From: a virus
DNA length: 29,495 bases
Virus record (IMG/VR): IMGVR_UViG_3300045741_000166
Location: 1-29,495 of that record
Direction: 5' to 3' (one strand)
Below, piece after piece: positions 1-7,096 of this stretch (position 1 is the stretch's first letter; the number at the start of each line of letters is the position of its first letter). The notes under the pieces are model-generated. The model had not been told where the DNA came from. It saw only the letters and a list, made by a program, of their open reading frames with translations, and searched no databases. A program made the translations under genes and the position numbers.

Positions 1-32
1 CCAATAAAGTACACGCAGATAACAGGGCCAAA

Positions 33-48
33 AGCGCCAAAAGGCGCT
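33..48 (-). terminator. Candidate intrinsic terminator at the end of the gene run
   Basis: A perfect 6-bp GC-rich inverted repeat (AGCGCC, loop of four, GGCGCT) overlaps the first base of the stop codon of the last gene. On the minus strand it is followed by a short T run of three. The stem is short and the U tract weak, so this could be a partial or Rho-assisted terminator, or chance. Confidence 0.3.
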
Positions 49-401
49 TAAGGAATGTTGCTATCAATGACATTTAATGCGTCAATAAATCGCTCTCTCT
101 TTGGAGCGGGGGTTGAGCCGTTATCAATTTCCAAATCAATATAAAGGCGCTCGCCTGGCGTAAGAAGTTTAGTATCATTAGGGCCAACTGTTACTTGCAA
201 AATACCAAGTATTGAATTGCCTAATACAGAAACAACCGAGCCATTTCCATTCGCTGTTTGATTAATAAGTAGCCCAGCGCCAGAGCCCAGGGGAAATTCA
301 ACCTTAAACCTATCGTATGGGGTCAAATCAAAAGGCCGTCCGTTTGATTGTCTAAGGTCTATTTGAAAAACTTTTTTCTCGCCTTTAGTAATTTTAATCA
401 T
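48..401 (-). CDS. Hypothetical phage structural protein, beta-rich, 117 aa
   Basis: I do not recognise a named family. The N-terminus has the pattern of small beta-sandwich phage baseplate or fibre domains: a short charged start (IKITKGEKK), alternating hydrophobic strands and the phrase RPFDLTPYD, which resembles the D-L-T-G turn of BppU-N/Ig-like tail domains. There is no signal peptide or membrane segment. It starts with ATG 1 nt downstream of the stop of the previous gene and ends at a terminator-like hairpin, so it looks like the last gene of this transcription unit in the window. A virion accessory protein is the best guess, from position and composition only. Confidence 0.55.
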   Translation of the reverse strand: MIKITKGEKKVFQIDLRQSNGRPFDLTPYDRFKVEFPLGSGAGLLINQTANGNGSVVSVLGNSILGILQVTVGPNDTKLLTPGERLYIDLEIDNGSTPAPKRERFIDALNVIDSNIP

Positions 402-402
402 T

Positions 403-885
403 TTAGCAATCCTCTATAGTTTCAAAATTTGAATCGTCATTTTGAACGACAACCAATTGGTCATCGGCAGAGACAATTTCGATTGTGTCATCGGTTATAA
501 CCAAATCGTTTGAATCATTATTGTCATTTAAAATGAGCTCGTCATCGCCAAATATTGTTTGCAAAGTATCAATACCGCCAGGGCCCGAACCTGATTGGTT
601 TTGACCCTCTTGCAAAAATGCGTCGGTGCCAAAACCGTATTTTGTGCTTAAGGTTGTAAAACCAGCGTCATCAAAAACCTTGTAAGTAACATCAATCCAC
701 TTAAAAGCGCCAGGCGGCATGGTTAATGAATCATTTACATATTTGCCATTGGCTAAATGAGCTAGCGCAATTGTTGCCGTACTAAAAGGTGTGCCATTGT
801 CGTAATAAAGAAAAGCCTTAACAAATTTTGTATCGTTGCCGTCCTCTATTTGCAAACTTAATGGCAGAGTATCACCTGGAAACAT
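403..885 (-). CDS. Hypothetical structural protein with Asp-rich nonapeptide repeats, 160 aa
   Basis: The N-terminal ~95 residues look like a beta-sandwich (alternating hydrophobic positions, many Asn, Asp and Gly). A Gly/Ser/Gln linker follows at residues 94-104. From residue 114 to 158 there are five consecutive 9-residue units starting DDELILNDN, NDSNDLVIT, DDTIEIVSA, DDQLVVVQN and DDSNFETIE: an acidic pair followed by alternating aliphatic residues. This suggests a short beta-roll or a cation-binding tail, but it is not the GGxGxDxUx RTX consensus. The start is an ATG with a strong GAGGAA Shine-Dalgarno. It overlaps the upstream hydrolase gene by 14 nt. The function is unknown; a virion or surface-binding role is inferred from its neighbours. 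Confidence 0.6.
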   Translation of the reverse strand: MFPGDTLPLSLQIEDGNDTKFVKAFLYYDNGTPFSTATIALAHLANGKYVNDSLTMPPGAFKWIDVTYKVFDDAGFTTLSTKYGFGTDAFLQEGQNQSGSGPGGIDTLQTIFGDDELILNDNNDSNDLVITDDTIEIVSADDQLVVVQNDDSNFETIEDC

Positions 886-1456
886 TTTTGGTTTCCTCGC
901 TTTGATAAACTACAGAAAATTTATCTTTGGCCGCCCAAATATCACTTGGCACAATTGTCTTGTCGCCAAGGCGCTCTCTTAACTCCAAAGGGCTATTGCC
1001 GTTCATTGCCTCTTTGTATGAGGCAAAACAGAGCTCAGAGCAATAAAAAGCCTTAAGGTCGGATTGAAACTCATAGTCGTATGGCTTGCCAATATTTTCC
1101 CTGGCAAAGTCAGCCGCCTTTTGCATTTGCTCGGGGGTTGCAAACGACGGACGCAGTAAAACCAGATAGTCTTTTGAGAGCATAAAGGAAATAATGTCAT
1201 TGGCTCTTACACCCTCACCAACGGCCTCGCAAATGGTATTTGAATCAATGCAAATGGCCGCATGAGTAAAAAACCCAGGTATAAAATTGTTAGAAAACAT
1301 GCCTCTTGTGCGTGATAAAAAAATCTGCCCCGGCACAATCTTTTCTCTTACTCTGAAATAGTCAAAACCGTTTATGTATTTAACAGAAAAAGGCGCGTGA
1401 AGTTTACCAATGAGTTTGGTTATAGGTACGCTTAAATCTAAAATCCATTTTCTCAT
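872..1456 (-). CDS. YiiX-like permuted papain-fold hydrolase (NlpC/P60 superfamily), 194 aa
   Basis: The order of motifs is that of circularly permuted NlpC/P60 enzymes (YiiX/YebB, Peptidase_C92 type). PGQIFLSR at residues 42-49 opens the fold, FTHAAICI at 63-70 carries the candidate catalytic His65, CEAVGEGV at 76-83 carries Glu77, GKPYDYEF at 123-130 precedes the nucleophile, and FYCSELCFASY at 137-147 holds the candidate nucleophile Cys139. Family members cleave amide bonds in peptidoglycan peptides or act on lipids. The N-terminus is amphipathic with no clear signal peptide. It starts with an ATGA overlap with the upstream gene. In a phage structural block it could be a virion-borne cell-wall enzyme or an accessory lysis protein. 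The fold is fairly sure, the substrate unknown. Confidence 0.75.
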   Translation of the reverse strand: MRKWILDLSVPITKLIGKLHAPFSVKYINGFDYFRVREKIVPGQIFLSRTRGMFSNNFIPGFFTHAAICIDSNTICEAVGEGVRANDIISFMLSKDYLVLLRPSFATPEQMQKAADFARENIGKPYDYEFQSDLKAFYCSELCFASYKEAMNGNSPLELRERLGDKTIVPSDIWAAKDKFSVVYQSEETKNVSR

Positions 1457-1632
1457 TGCTCGTCAACCCAATTTTTTAAGGCTTGCTCGTCATCAAAAAA
1501 CTTAAGCCTTTGAATGCCGTTTGGAGCGACAAGGCACCATGATTTTTCATTCTTGGTACTTTGTTTATATTTCCATTCTTTATAAATGGAAAAACTTGAA
1601 TAGTCGTTTTCAACAGGTTGTATTGAATTCAT
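1453..1632 (-). CDS. Small hypothetical protein, 59 aa
   Basis: The start chosen is the ATG at 1632, which forms an ATGA overlap with the upstream stop codon and has a GGAAGG Shine-Dalgarno 7 nt before it. A TTG five codons upstream is less likely. The protein is polar and aromatic-rich, with four Trp including SWCLVAPN and NWVDEQ, and has no membrane segment. It ends in an ATGA overlap with the papain-fold hydrolase, so the two are probably translated in a coupled way. A helper or inhibitor of that enzyme is possible but unsupported. Confidence 0.6.
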   Translation of the reverse strand: MNSIQPVENDYSSFSIYKEWKYKQSTKNEKSWCLVAPNGIQRLKFFDDEQALKNWVDEQ

Positions 1633-2045
1633 ACAAGTACCTTCCAAAGTGTAAAGCCCGCAACAAAATATGGAGTGTTTGCACCATTTGAAAAATTGCA
1701 GCGAATATATAAACCCCCTGGAATTTTGGCAGGGATTGGATGCGCGTAATCTTTAACAAAATTTTCTGGTAGTTTTCTATTCATAAACTGCCGCAAAATG
1801 AAGTTAGCCCCGAATCCAAAAATATTGTCGATATCTATGATTTGAAATTGAACGCTATCGTCATTATTTCCGTCAATATAATTTAGGTCGCCGCCAGTTA
1901 TTAAATGATCGTCGGTCAAGTGAAGTTCGAATGTTTGGTTTGATGTTGATGCAAGTAAAGTGCCTGAAACTGATTGCATATTTAGCATGACTTTTGATGC
2001 ATCAAATTCAGATATATGTATTGGCGAAAATGTAGAGCCTAGCAT
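1629..2045 (-). CDS. Hypothetical phage structural protein, 138 aa
   Basis: I do not recognise this family. The protein is beta-rich, with alternating hydrophobic residues (FELHLTDDHLITGG, VQFQIIDID) and a C-terminal pattern (PGGLYIRCNFSNG, then PYFVAGFTLWKVLV) that looks like the last strands of a small beta-sandwich. It begins 1 nt after the stop of the large 643-residue structural protein and overlaps the next gene by ATGA. Tight coupling to a virion gene suggests a fibre- or baseplate-associated role. Confidence 0.55.
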   Translation of the reverse strand: MLGSTFSPIHISEFDASKVMLNMQSVSGTLLASTSNQTFELHLTDDHLITGGDLNYIDGNNDDSVQFQIIDIDNIFGFGANFILRQFMNRKLPENFVKDYAHPIPAKIPGGLYIRCNFSNGANTPYFVAGFTLWKVLV

Positions 2046-2046
2046 T

Positions 2047-3978
2047 CTATTCCTCCGTTATTTCGCCGTTAATATCGAAAAGACTACCAGTCGACGAAAC
2101 ACCATTAAGATTGATCGACAAAACTTGAGCCACGCCACGCAAAACAATTGCCTGAGCCGGTCTAGTACCGAACTCCCATATAGCTTGGTCAACTGTAACA
2201 GCTGCCGTTGCCGTATTAATGGCAATTTTCTTAGCTCTTACCTGCCCTACTGCCGCGCCTAAAGCGGTTGGGTTGGCTGTATAGGCTAAGACTGAGCATG
2301 TGGCCGCCGCATTGTTTGAATCATGAGGCACTAAAGTTTGAACGGTAGACGTGCCACCTGTATTTGCTGCCGATCTTTTTATAAGCAAAATATCTCTAAT
2401 TGCCGCTGTTGTTTGAGTAGCAGTAACTTCAAGCCTTGTTATACGTACGGTCTTGGTAGCACTTCCAACAATTGCCAAAATATCAGTAGGCGTCGCCGCT
2501 GCGACTAGTCCAGTTATTGAAAAAGAATATGATGTTTTAATGCCGTCATTTCTAGCAGAGTTTACGTTTAACCAGAAATTTGACGCGGCTAGTTGAGTCG
2601 ATGTAATTACATTTCCTGTGCCGTCAAGCAATCGAGCCGAGCTATTTTGCTGTCCTGTCGCAGTATTTACAGCGACGATGACGGTGCCGGATGTATAGGC
2701 TGAGCAACGCACACGTAAATTAGAAAACCCGCCAGATACAATTACATACTGACCATTCGAAGTTGTAAGCGATAATGGTTGAAATGAGAAATTGATTGCG
2801 GTTGAATAAACAGAAAACCAATTAGACCCACCGTCAACGCTCGCCTCAAAATTTAGCGTTGCGACCCATGTTCCAGTAATTGAAAAAATTGAAGTTGAGC
2901 TTCCTGACGTTGAAACCGCGACCGACTGACCAGCCGCCGTTAAATTTCCTGATGCGGCTCTATCGGTGTTATTTGCAATGACAGCAATTGGTTCTCCGGA
3001 AAAATCGTTGTCTATTTGCAGGCGGTCCCAGTTTGAAAAATAGCAAAGGTCAATATTAAGCGCCGTCGTTGTAACAGCGGCAGAGTTAGATATTCCAGAA
3101 ACTATTGCCAAGCTGTCATATGGCCCAGGAATATGAAAGCTGTGTGTGGCGACAACTATGCCATTAATACTAAGTGCCGCCTGATTTGCGGATATATCTA
3201 TTTGATATAAATTAAACGAACTAGTAACCGCCCCGACCGGTATCGTTACCGCCGTCGTTTGTGTGTCACTCGCCGCCGATGACGAAGAAGTTATAAAGCT
3301 GACTGTTGTATTAGTTGTGCCAGTAAATTGCACGATAGCCTGTTTTTGCGTGCCAGTTATTGCATCCATAAACCCCATAAAAGCGGTTTGATTTGCAATT
3401 CTTTGGCTTATTGATGCATAAAACCTAAGTGTATATGGTAGGTAGTCCCCGGCGGTTTGGATATTTGTTGCTGCGCCGTTGGTTGTACCTGAGTTAATGG
3501 ATAAAACAGAATTTGCCACCGCAAAAGAGCCGCCTGAGCCTGTTACGGTTTTCCATCTAGATGATACCGCTGCAACGTTTGCAGTAGTACCAGCGTAATT
3601 ACTTTCTAAAGTTGCCGATGTATCGCTATCGACTGACGTCACTCTAAGATAAAGAGTTTCGCTGTCGGCTGTTTTTTTAACGTAAAGTTGAGTATTAAGT
3701 GACGTTAAAAATCCTGTACCCGTTATCGTTGGCGATCCATTTATAAACTGTATAGTTCCGATTGAAGTCGTAAGGGCAGAGCCAGAGTAGTCGTCTCTAA
3801 ATGAGCCCTCGTCGCTTAAAACCTGACCACGCGTTTTCATTTGTTGATTTGAGTCAATGGCAATATTTGCTAGGCTTTGAGCCCTTGCGTCAGACGGGTC
3901 GGGCGAAAAACCGCTGCTCTGCTCAAGTTTAAGTTTGGCCCAACCTTGTATTTGTTGAAATACTGTTTTTAAACTCAT
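2047..3978 (-). CDS. Large modular virion protein, fibre or receptor-binding candidate, 643 aa
   Basis: Four blocks are visible. Residues 1-60 are helical and polar. Residues 75-130 hold a beta module with ITGTGF and repeated Val/Thr strands, typical of tail-associated Ig-like or boundary domains. Residues 140-320 resemble a concanavalin/LamG-like jelly roll (YTLRFYASIS, FNLYQIDIS, AALSINGIVV). Residues 330-440 carry SITGTWVATLNFEASVDGG, and 460-643 carry TATQTTAAIRDILLIKRS and VPHDSNNAAAT. The last two modules recur, in my memory, in phage structural proteins without a named function. Ser, Thr and Ala are very abundant. It starts with an ATGA overlap with the upstream gene. Carbohydrate or receptor binding is inferred from the architecture. 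Confidence 0.7.
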   Translation of the reverse strand: MSLKTVFQQIQGWAKLKLEQSSGFSPDPSDARAQSLANIAIDSNQQMKTRGQVLSDEGSFRDDYSGSALTTSIGTIQFINGSPTITGTGFLTSLNTQLYVKKTADSETLYLRVTSVDSDTSATLESNYAGTTANVAAVSSRWKTVTGSGGSFAVANSVLSINSGTTNGAATNIQTAGDYLPYTLRFYASISQRIANQTAFMGFMDAITGTQKQAIVQFTGTTNTTVSFITSSSSAASDTQTTAVTIPVGAVTSSFNLYQIDISANQAALSINGIVVATHSFHIPGPYDSLAIVSGISNSAAVTTTALNIDLCYFSNWDRLQIDNDFSGEPIAVIANNTDRAASGNLTAAGQSVAVSTSGSSTSIFSITGTWVATLNFEASVDGGSNWFSVYSTAINFSFQPLSLTTSNGQYVIVSGGFSNLRVRCSAYTSGTVIVAVNTATGQQNSSARLLDGTGNVITSTQLAASNFWLNVNSARNDGIKTSYSFSITGLVAAATPTDILAIVGSATKTVRITRLEVTATQTTAAIRDILLIKRSAANTGGTSTVQTLVPHDSNNAAATCSVLAYTANPTALGAAVGQVRAKKIAINTATAAVTVDQAIWEFGTRPAQAIVLRGVAQVLSINLNGVSSTGSLFDINGEITEE

Positions 3979-4433
3979 GTCGCTGTCACCGCTGTATTAA
4001 TCCAATTTTCATTTGCGTCATATGTATTTGTAAAAGTAATAGTTTTTAAAACAGTTGTCCCATCGTTTTCATTGAAAATCTGCCATACCTCAGTTGATAC
4101 ATTTTGATTGGCGTCATAACTTAAGGTTATAAGAGCCAAACGATTTGCAGTTACTTGCGAGCCTGATTTGTACATTGTCACTGTCGAAACATTTCCGTTT
4201 GCATCATATGCCGGCACTTGAGAGCTCGCCTCAAGGTTGTAAGGAAAACGAAACCAATCATTATTTCCAGCGCCTACTTTGAGCCAATCATAACCGCTGG
4301 CCGTGTCCCTATAAGTTGAACCAACTGGCGCGGCAGAGCCCAAAGGCGTGCCGCTGCCAGAAAAGAAACCAGCGGCCCCACTAACAATGAGGCCGCTATC
4401 TGATTCAAAAGCTAGTTTCTGATCAAAACTCAA
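3975..4433 (-). CDS. Structural protein with YDAN-type repeats, 152 aa
   Basis: The start is TTG, directly after the TAA of the upstream gene, with an AAGGT Shine-Dalgarno 7 nt before it. Residues 23-64 (TPLGSAAPVGSTY, WLKVGAGNNDWFRFP) match a module in the upstream 390-residue protein. Three repeats follow: YDANGNVSTV at 76, YDANQNVSTE at 106 and YDANENWINT at 138, separated by beta strands. They resemble single YD (RHS-type) units. The protein is small, with no signal peptide or catalytic motif. A fibre or baseplate accessory role is inferred. Confidence 0.6.
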   Translation of the reverse strand: MSFDQKLAFESDSGLIVSGAAGFFSGSGTPLGSAAPVGSTYRDTASGYDWLKVGAGNNDWFRFPYNLEASSQVPAYDANGNVSTVTMYKSGSQVTANRLALITLSYDANQNVSTEVWQIFNENDGTTVLKTITFTNTYDANENWINTAVTAT

Positions 4434-5606
4434 TTAAAATACCTTCAATCTTTTTGCCGTAACAGTTACACCGGCACTTGTTGACGATGCGCGTAAACGC
4501 ATAACTTGCGCCGCGCCAGTACCGTTTAAATCAATCGTAAAGGCAAGGTTGAAATTTGAGCCAAGTTTTAATTTGGCAAAAATAGTGTCGTCAACCGAGG
4601 TTGCATCGGCGCTAGCCGTACCGTTATGAATCGCAAAGATTTCAACCGCCTGAATGTTGGCCGGCGCTGCCTCTTCAAAGGCTTGAACCAACCATTTAAC
4701 CGCCTTCGCACCAACTGGCAAATCATCCACAAAAACGCTGTCAACGGTTTGAATTGTTGTTATGCCCGTAACCTGGGCGCGGCCCTCTAACTCAGTTTCC
4801 AGGGCTTGCAATGCCTGTTTGGTTGTTTGGTTGTCGGGAATGGTTGAGCCCGTGAAAGTGCCATTATTTAATGAGCCGCGTGCCATACCAGAAAGTGTGA
4901 TTAAACTATTTTCATCACCGCCAAGTTTGTTGATTGCAACCTGTACCGTGTCTGAGCCGGTTATGGGGCCGGTTGTTGGCGTGTAACCATTCAAGGTTAT
5001 GCCGTCGGCGTAGTTCCAATTTATATCGCCAAGTTTAATGAATGCCGAGCCGTTATAGTTTACTAAGGCTTGTTGCTCTTGTGCGTTGCCGACGTCAGGC
5101 AAGTAATTTACGACAACGAAATTTTGACCGGTTGCCAAAGCTATCGTTGGCACGTCGATTGTGATTGAGGGGCTTGAAACGTTAGTAACTTGGCCCAAAA
5201 CTGCCGTACCGCCAACGCCGTATAAAATCAAATCACCGACAATAAAATCGGTTGCGGCCAAGGTTGTGCCGTCATCGTCAGTGAAAGGGGTTGTTGTAAG
5301 GTTTCTAGTTTGCGGAAATGTTGGGGCCGCTTGTCCGGTTGCCGCTTTTGCAGCGCGCCAACCAATCGAAACAAGGTCGGCATAGGTTGGGACTTTTTCC
5401 CAAACGCCGGTACCAGAGCCGGCTGCAAATTTTCTCCAAATTGTACCGTCCGAGGTTTTTAAATAAATAGACCCTTGGCTAGCGTTGTCCTCTTGCGCTG
5501 CCGAGCCCGGGGTTGCCGAGCCAAACAAATGATCGACAAAAACCGTGTTGTCGTCTTGGGCCGTAATTCTTAGGCCTTTTTCAATCAGAAAATTGTCGCG
5601 AGACAT
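4434..5606 (-). CDS. Modular virion/fibre protein, 390 aa
   Basis: Residues 28-73 (GSATPGSAAQED, then DGTIWRKFAAGSG) form a module also present in the next gene downstream. Residues 95-175 are beta-rich. Residues ~215-235 (TGSDTVQVAINKLGGDENSL) and 260-275 (TTKQALQALETELEGR) look like short trimeric coiled-coil staples common in phage fibres. Residues 283-390 form a C-terminal domain (DDTIFAKLKLG, GAAQVMRLRASST, KRLKVF) that matches the separate 110-residue protein encoded just upstream. It starts at ATG with an AGAGGT Shine-Dalgarno and ends 1 nt before the next start codon. The role is inferred as a fibre or virion surface protein. Confidence 0.7.
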   Translation of the reverse strand: MSRDNFLIEKGLRITAQDDNTVFVDHLFGSATPGSAAQEDNASQGSIYLKTSDGTIWRKFAAGSGTGVWEKVPTYADLVSIGWRAAKAATGQAAPTFPQTRNLTTTPFTDDDGTTLAATDFIVGDLILYGVGGTAVLGQVTNVSSPSITIDVPTIALATGQNFVVVNYLPDVGNAQEQQALVNYNGSAFIKLGDINWNYADGITLNGYTPTTGPITGSDTVQVAINKLGGDENSLITLSGMARGSLNNGTFTGSTIPDNQTTKQALQALETELEGRAQVTGITTIQTVDSVFVDDLPVGAKAVKWLVQAFEEAAPANIQAVEIFAIHNGTASADATSVDDTIFAKLKLGSNFNLAFTIDLNGTGAAQVMRLRASSTSAGVTVTAKRLKVF

Positions 5607-5614
5607 AAATACCT

Positions 5615-5947
5615 CTAAATTTTAAGTATGTTTAAGACTACTGAAACCGCCTCATTATTAGTTGCGGCCAGTATCGCATCGGTCGAAATCTTTGAGAAAT
5701 TAACCGAAACATTTACTTGGTCGCCTAACTTTGCAAAAATACTATCTGTTACGTCGGTGCCTTTTTTGGAAACCAACATTTCAAACGCTTTGAACCTGTT
5801 TTGAGCCGCAATACTTATGTCGATTATATATTTTTTGCTTGTTAGTGCGGAATACAAAACAGTGTCCAAGTTTACTGTCTGGCCTGGGCCTATGGTATAA
5901 GTTTCTCGCTCAAATGTTTGTGCGAGTTTTCTGGAAATTGCGGCCAT
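5615..5947 (-). CDS. Stand-alone copy of the fibre C-terminal module, 110 aa
   Basis: The ATG lies immediately after the TAA of the transglycosylase gene. From residue ~22 onward the protein aligns by eye with the last ~108 residues of the neighbouring 390-residue protein: DSIFAKLGDQVNVSVNF here against DDTIFAKLKLGSNFNLAF there, and both end in a short basic/aliphatic strand (NILKI and KRLKVF). It therefore looks like a domain duplication or a split fibre domain. It has no signal peptide or enzyme motif. It may co-assemble with the larger protein. Confidence 0.65.
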   Translation of the reverse strand: MAAISRKLAQTFERETYTIGPGQTVNLDTVLYSALTSKKYIIDISIAAQNRFKAFEMLVSKKGTDVTDSIFAKLGDQVNVSVNFSKISTDAILAATNNEAVSVVLNILKI

Positions 5948-6439
5948 TTAAGAAACACCTTTTTTCTCGCTTTTAATCTCGTCCCAGGCGCTCATAACTT
6001 TGTCAACGTAGTCTTGATTTATAAACTTACCATTGGCGGCTATTCTTGGCGAGCCCGCGTTATATGCCGCAATCGCCCCTGGTATGCCGTGTTTTTTGAG
6101 CAAAAGAGAGAGGTTTTTGGCCCCATAATACAAGCCCGTGTCAGGCCTTAAGAGCTCGGTTAAAAGCCCCTCATGGCCCAACTCTCTGGCCCTAGCGCCT
6201 ATCACCTGACAGAGCCCCCAACTAATCATTTGACAAATTTTCTCGGTGTCCAATGTTATTAGTTTCGCCCAATGAGCCGGATTTAAAAAAGCCGACCATT
6301 TAGGCTCATACCTAATGAGCCAAGTGTTGCCTTGTGATTCAACAATGCAAATCGCACCGAGTAAATCGGGGTCAATACCAAAAGTATCGGCGGCCTGTTT
6401 GATTAAGCCGTAAGGCAATTTTACCAAAACTGATACCAA
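5948..6439 (-). CDS. SLT-type lytic transglycosylase, probable endolysin, 163 aa
   Basis: This is a compact transglycosylase SLT domain that cleaves the MurNAc-GlcNAc bond of peptidoglycan. IVESQGN holds the candidate catalytic Glu34, SWGLCQVIG at 73-81 is the GLMQ-like motif, and AAYNAGSPR at 124-132 and YVDKVM at 144-149 are the other SLT signatures. There is no signal peptide, so export by a holin is implied. The start is uncertain: the coordinate given uses a TTG overlapping the upstream gene with no good ribosome site. A TTG at 6418, 2 nt past the upstream stop, would give MPYGLIKQ and fits the domain start and termination-reinitiation better. Spanin-like genes lie just upstream. Confidence 0.85.
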   Translation of the reverse strand: MVSVLVKLPYGLIKQAADTFGIDPDLLGAICIVESQGNTWLIRYEPKWSAFLNPAHWAKLITLDTEKICQMISWGLCQVIGARARELGHEGLLTELLRPDTGLYYGAKNLSLLLKKHGIPGAIAAYNAGSPRIAANGKFINQDYVDKVMSAWDEIKSEKKGVS

Positions 6440-6669
6440 GGCTTTGCATTAAGACAGGCGTCATACATATTTTCCATGTGAGCCTTTGGCAAACAAACGT
6501 AGTTGTTTTGCGCCTCGGTTGTTTCACATGAAACATGCTCATCGCCGTTAACAAGTTTGCCGTCCAAAATAGCAAACACTTTAGGGGGCATTGGTTTTGT
6601 CTGACATTGGCACGCTGTCATTAGTGTCAGAGAAAAGCCCAGTATCTTTAAAAAGTTTTTGCACTTCAT
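6421..6669 (-). CDS. Small lipoprotein, candidate outer spanin (Rz1-like), 82 aa
   Basis: A lipoprotein signal is visible: basic MKCKNFLK, hydrophobic ILGFSLTLM, then TAC with Cys20 as the lipidation site. The mature part is 63 residues with KPMPPK near the start and three further Cys after the CQC pair. The ATG has an AGGTGA Shine-Dalgarno. The gene starts inside the end of the upstream membrane-protein gene in another frame (89-nt overlap), the arrangement seen for Rz/Rz1 spanins, and it precedes the endolysin. It is less proline-rich than typical Rz1. A different envelope lipoprotein is possible. Confidence 0.6.
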   Translation of the reverse strand: MKCKNFLKILGFSLTLMTACQCQTKPMPPKVFAILDGKLVNGDEHVSCETTEAQNNYVCLPKAHMENMYDACLNAKPWYQFW

Positions 6670-6820
6670 TTATATCACCTTTTTTTAGAGCGGTTTTCAT
6701 TTCCCGCATTTTGCCAACGGCCTCTTTGTGAGTTTCTTGCCTGGCGTTTAAATATTTAAAAAATTCTTTTGCAAATGATAGCCCAGCCGAAAATGCAGAT
6801 AGCCAAGCTAAAACATTCAT
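6581..6820 (-). CDS. Small N-anchored helical protein, candidate inner spanin or holin, 79 aa
   Basis: Residues 3-18 (VLAWLSAFSAGLSFAK) are a short hydrophobic stretch that may anchor in the inner membrane. Residues 22-70 are charged and helical (HKEAVGKMREMKTALKKG). The gene overlaps the downstream lipoprotein gene by 89 nt, as Rz overlaps Rz1. It is shorter than classical Rz (~150 aa) and the hydrophobic segment is marginal, so a holin or antiholin role is also possible. It starts with an ATGA overlap with the upstream gene. Confidence 0.5.
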   Translation of the reverse strand: MNVLAWLSAFSAGLSFAKEFFKYLNARQETHKEAVGKMREMKTALKKGDINEVQKLFKDTGLFSDTNDSVPMSDKTNAP

Positions 6821-7086
6821 GGTTTAAACATTTCAGAAACGGCTTGCATGATTTCTACGGCCATTGCGGCCATTGCCTGAGCATCCTCTAAAGATAGGCC
6901 TTTTACCTCGGCCTCGAAATCTTTTACCTCAGACAAAAGAGAGAGGCCTTTTGGCAAGTCAGTAAAAAGCATTTGCATGGCTTCCATAGTTGAAATTTTG
7001 CCGTCGTCTTTTTTAGCTGCCGAAACTTGTTTCAAAGCTAAAACCAAAAAATCTTTAACGTCTTTTATCGCGTGTAAATCTTGCAT
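6817..7086 (-). CDS. Small helical soluble protein of the lysis cassette, 89 aa
   Basis: It is predicted to be all-helical and acidic, with DVKDFLVLALKQ, KKDDGKISTMEAMQ and LEDAQAMAAMAVEIMQ. It resembles small helical proteins I recall near the holin or tail genes of other phages, which carry a similar 'x-D-G-K-I/V-S' turn, but I know no function for them. It has no membrane segment. The ATG has an AAAGGAA Shine-Dalgarno. It ends in ATGA overlap with the candidate inner spanin. Confidence 0.55.
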   Translation of the reverse strand: MQDLHAIKDVKDFLVLALKQVSAAKKDDGKISTMEAMQMLFTDLPKGLSLLSEVKDFEAEVKGLSLEDAQAMAAMAVEIMQAVSEMFKP

Positions 7087-7096
7087 GAAATTCCTT

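Noticed and set aside
1960-2262. 100-codon plus-strand frame at the junction of two minus-strand genes
   Set aside because: Antisense to two well-packed genes and without a plausible ribosome site.
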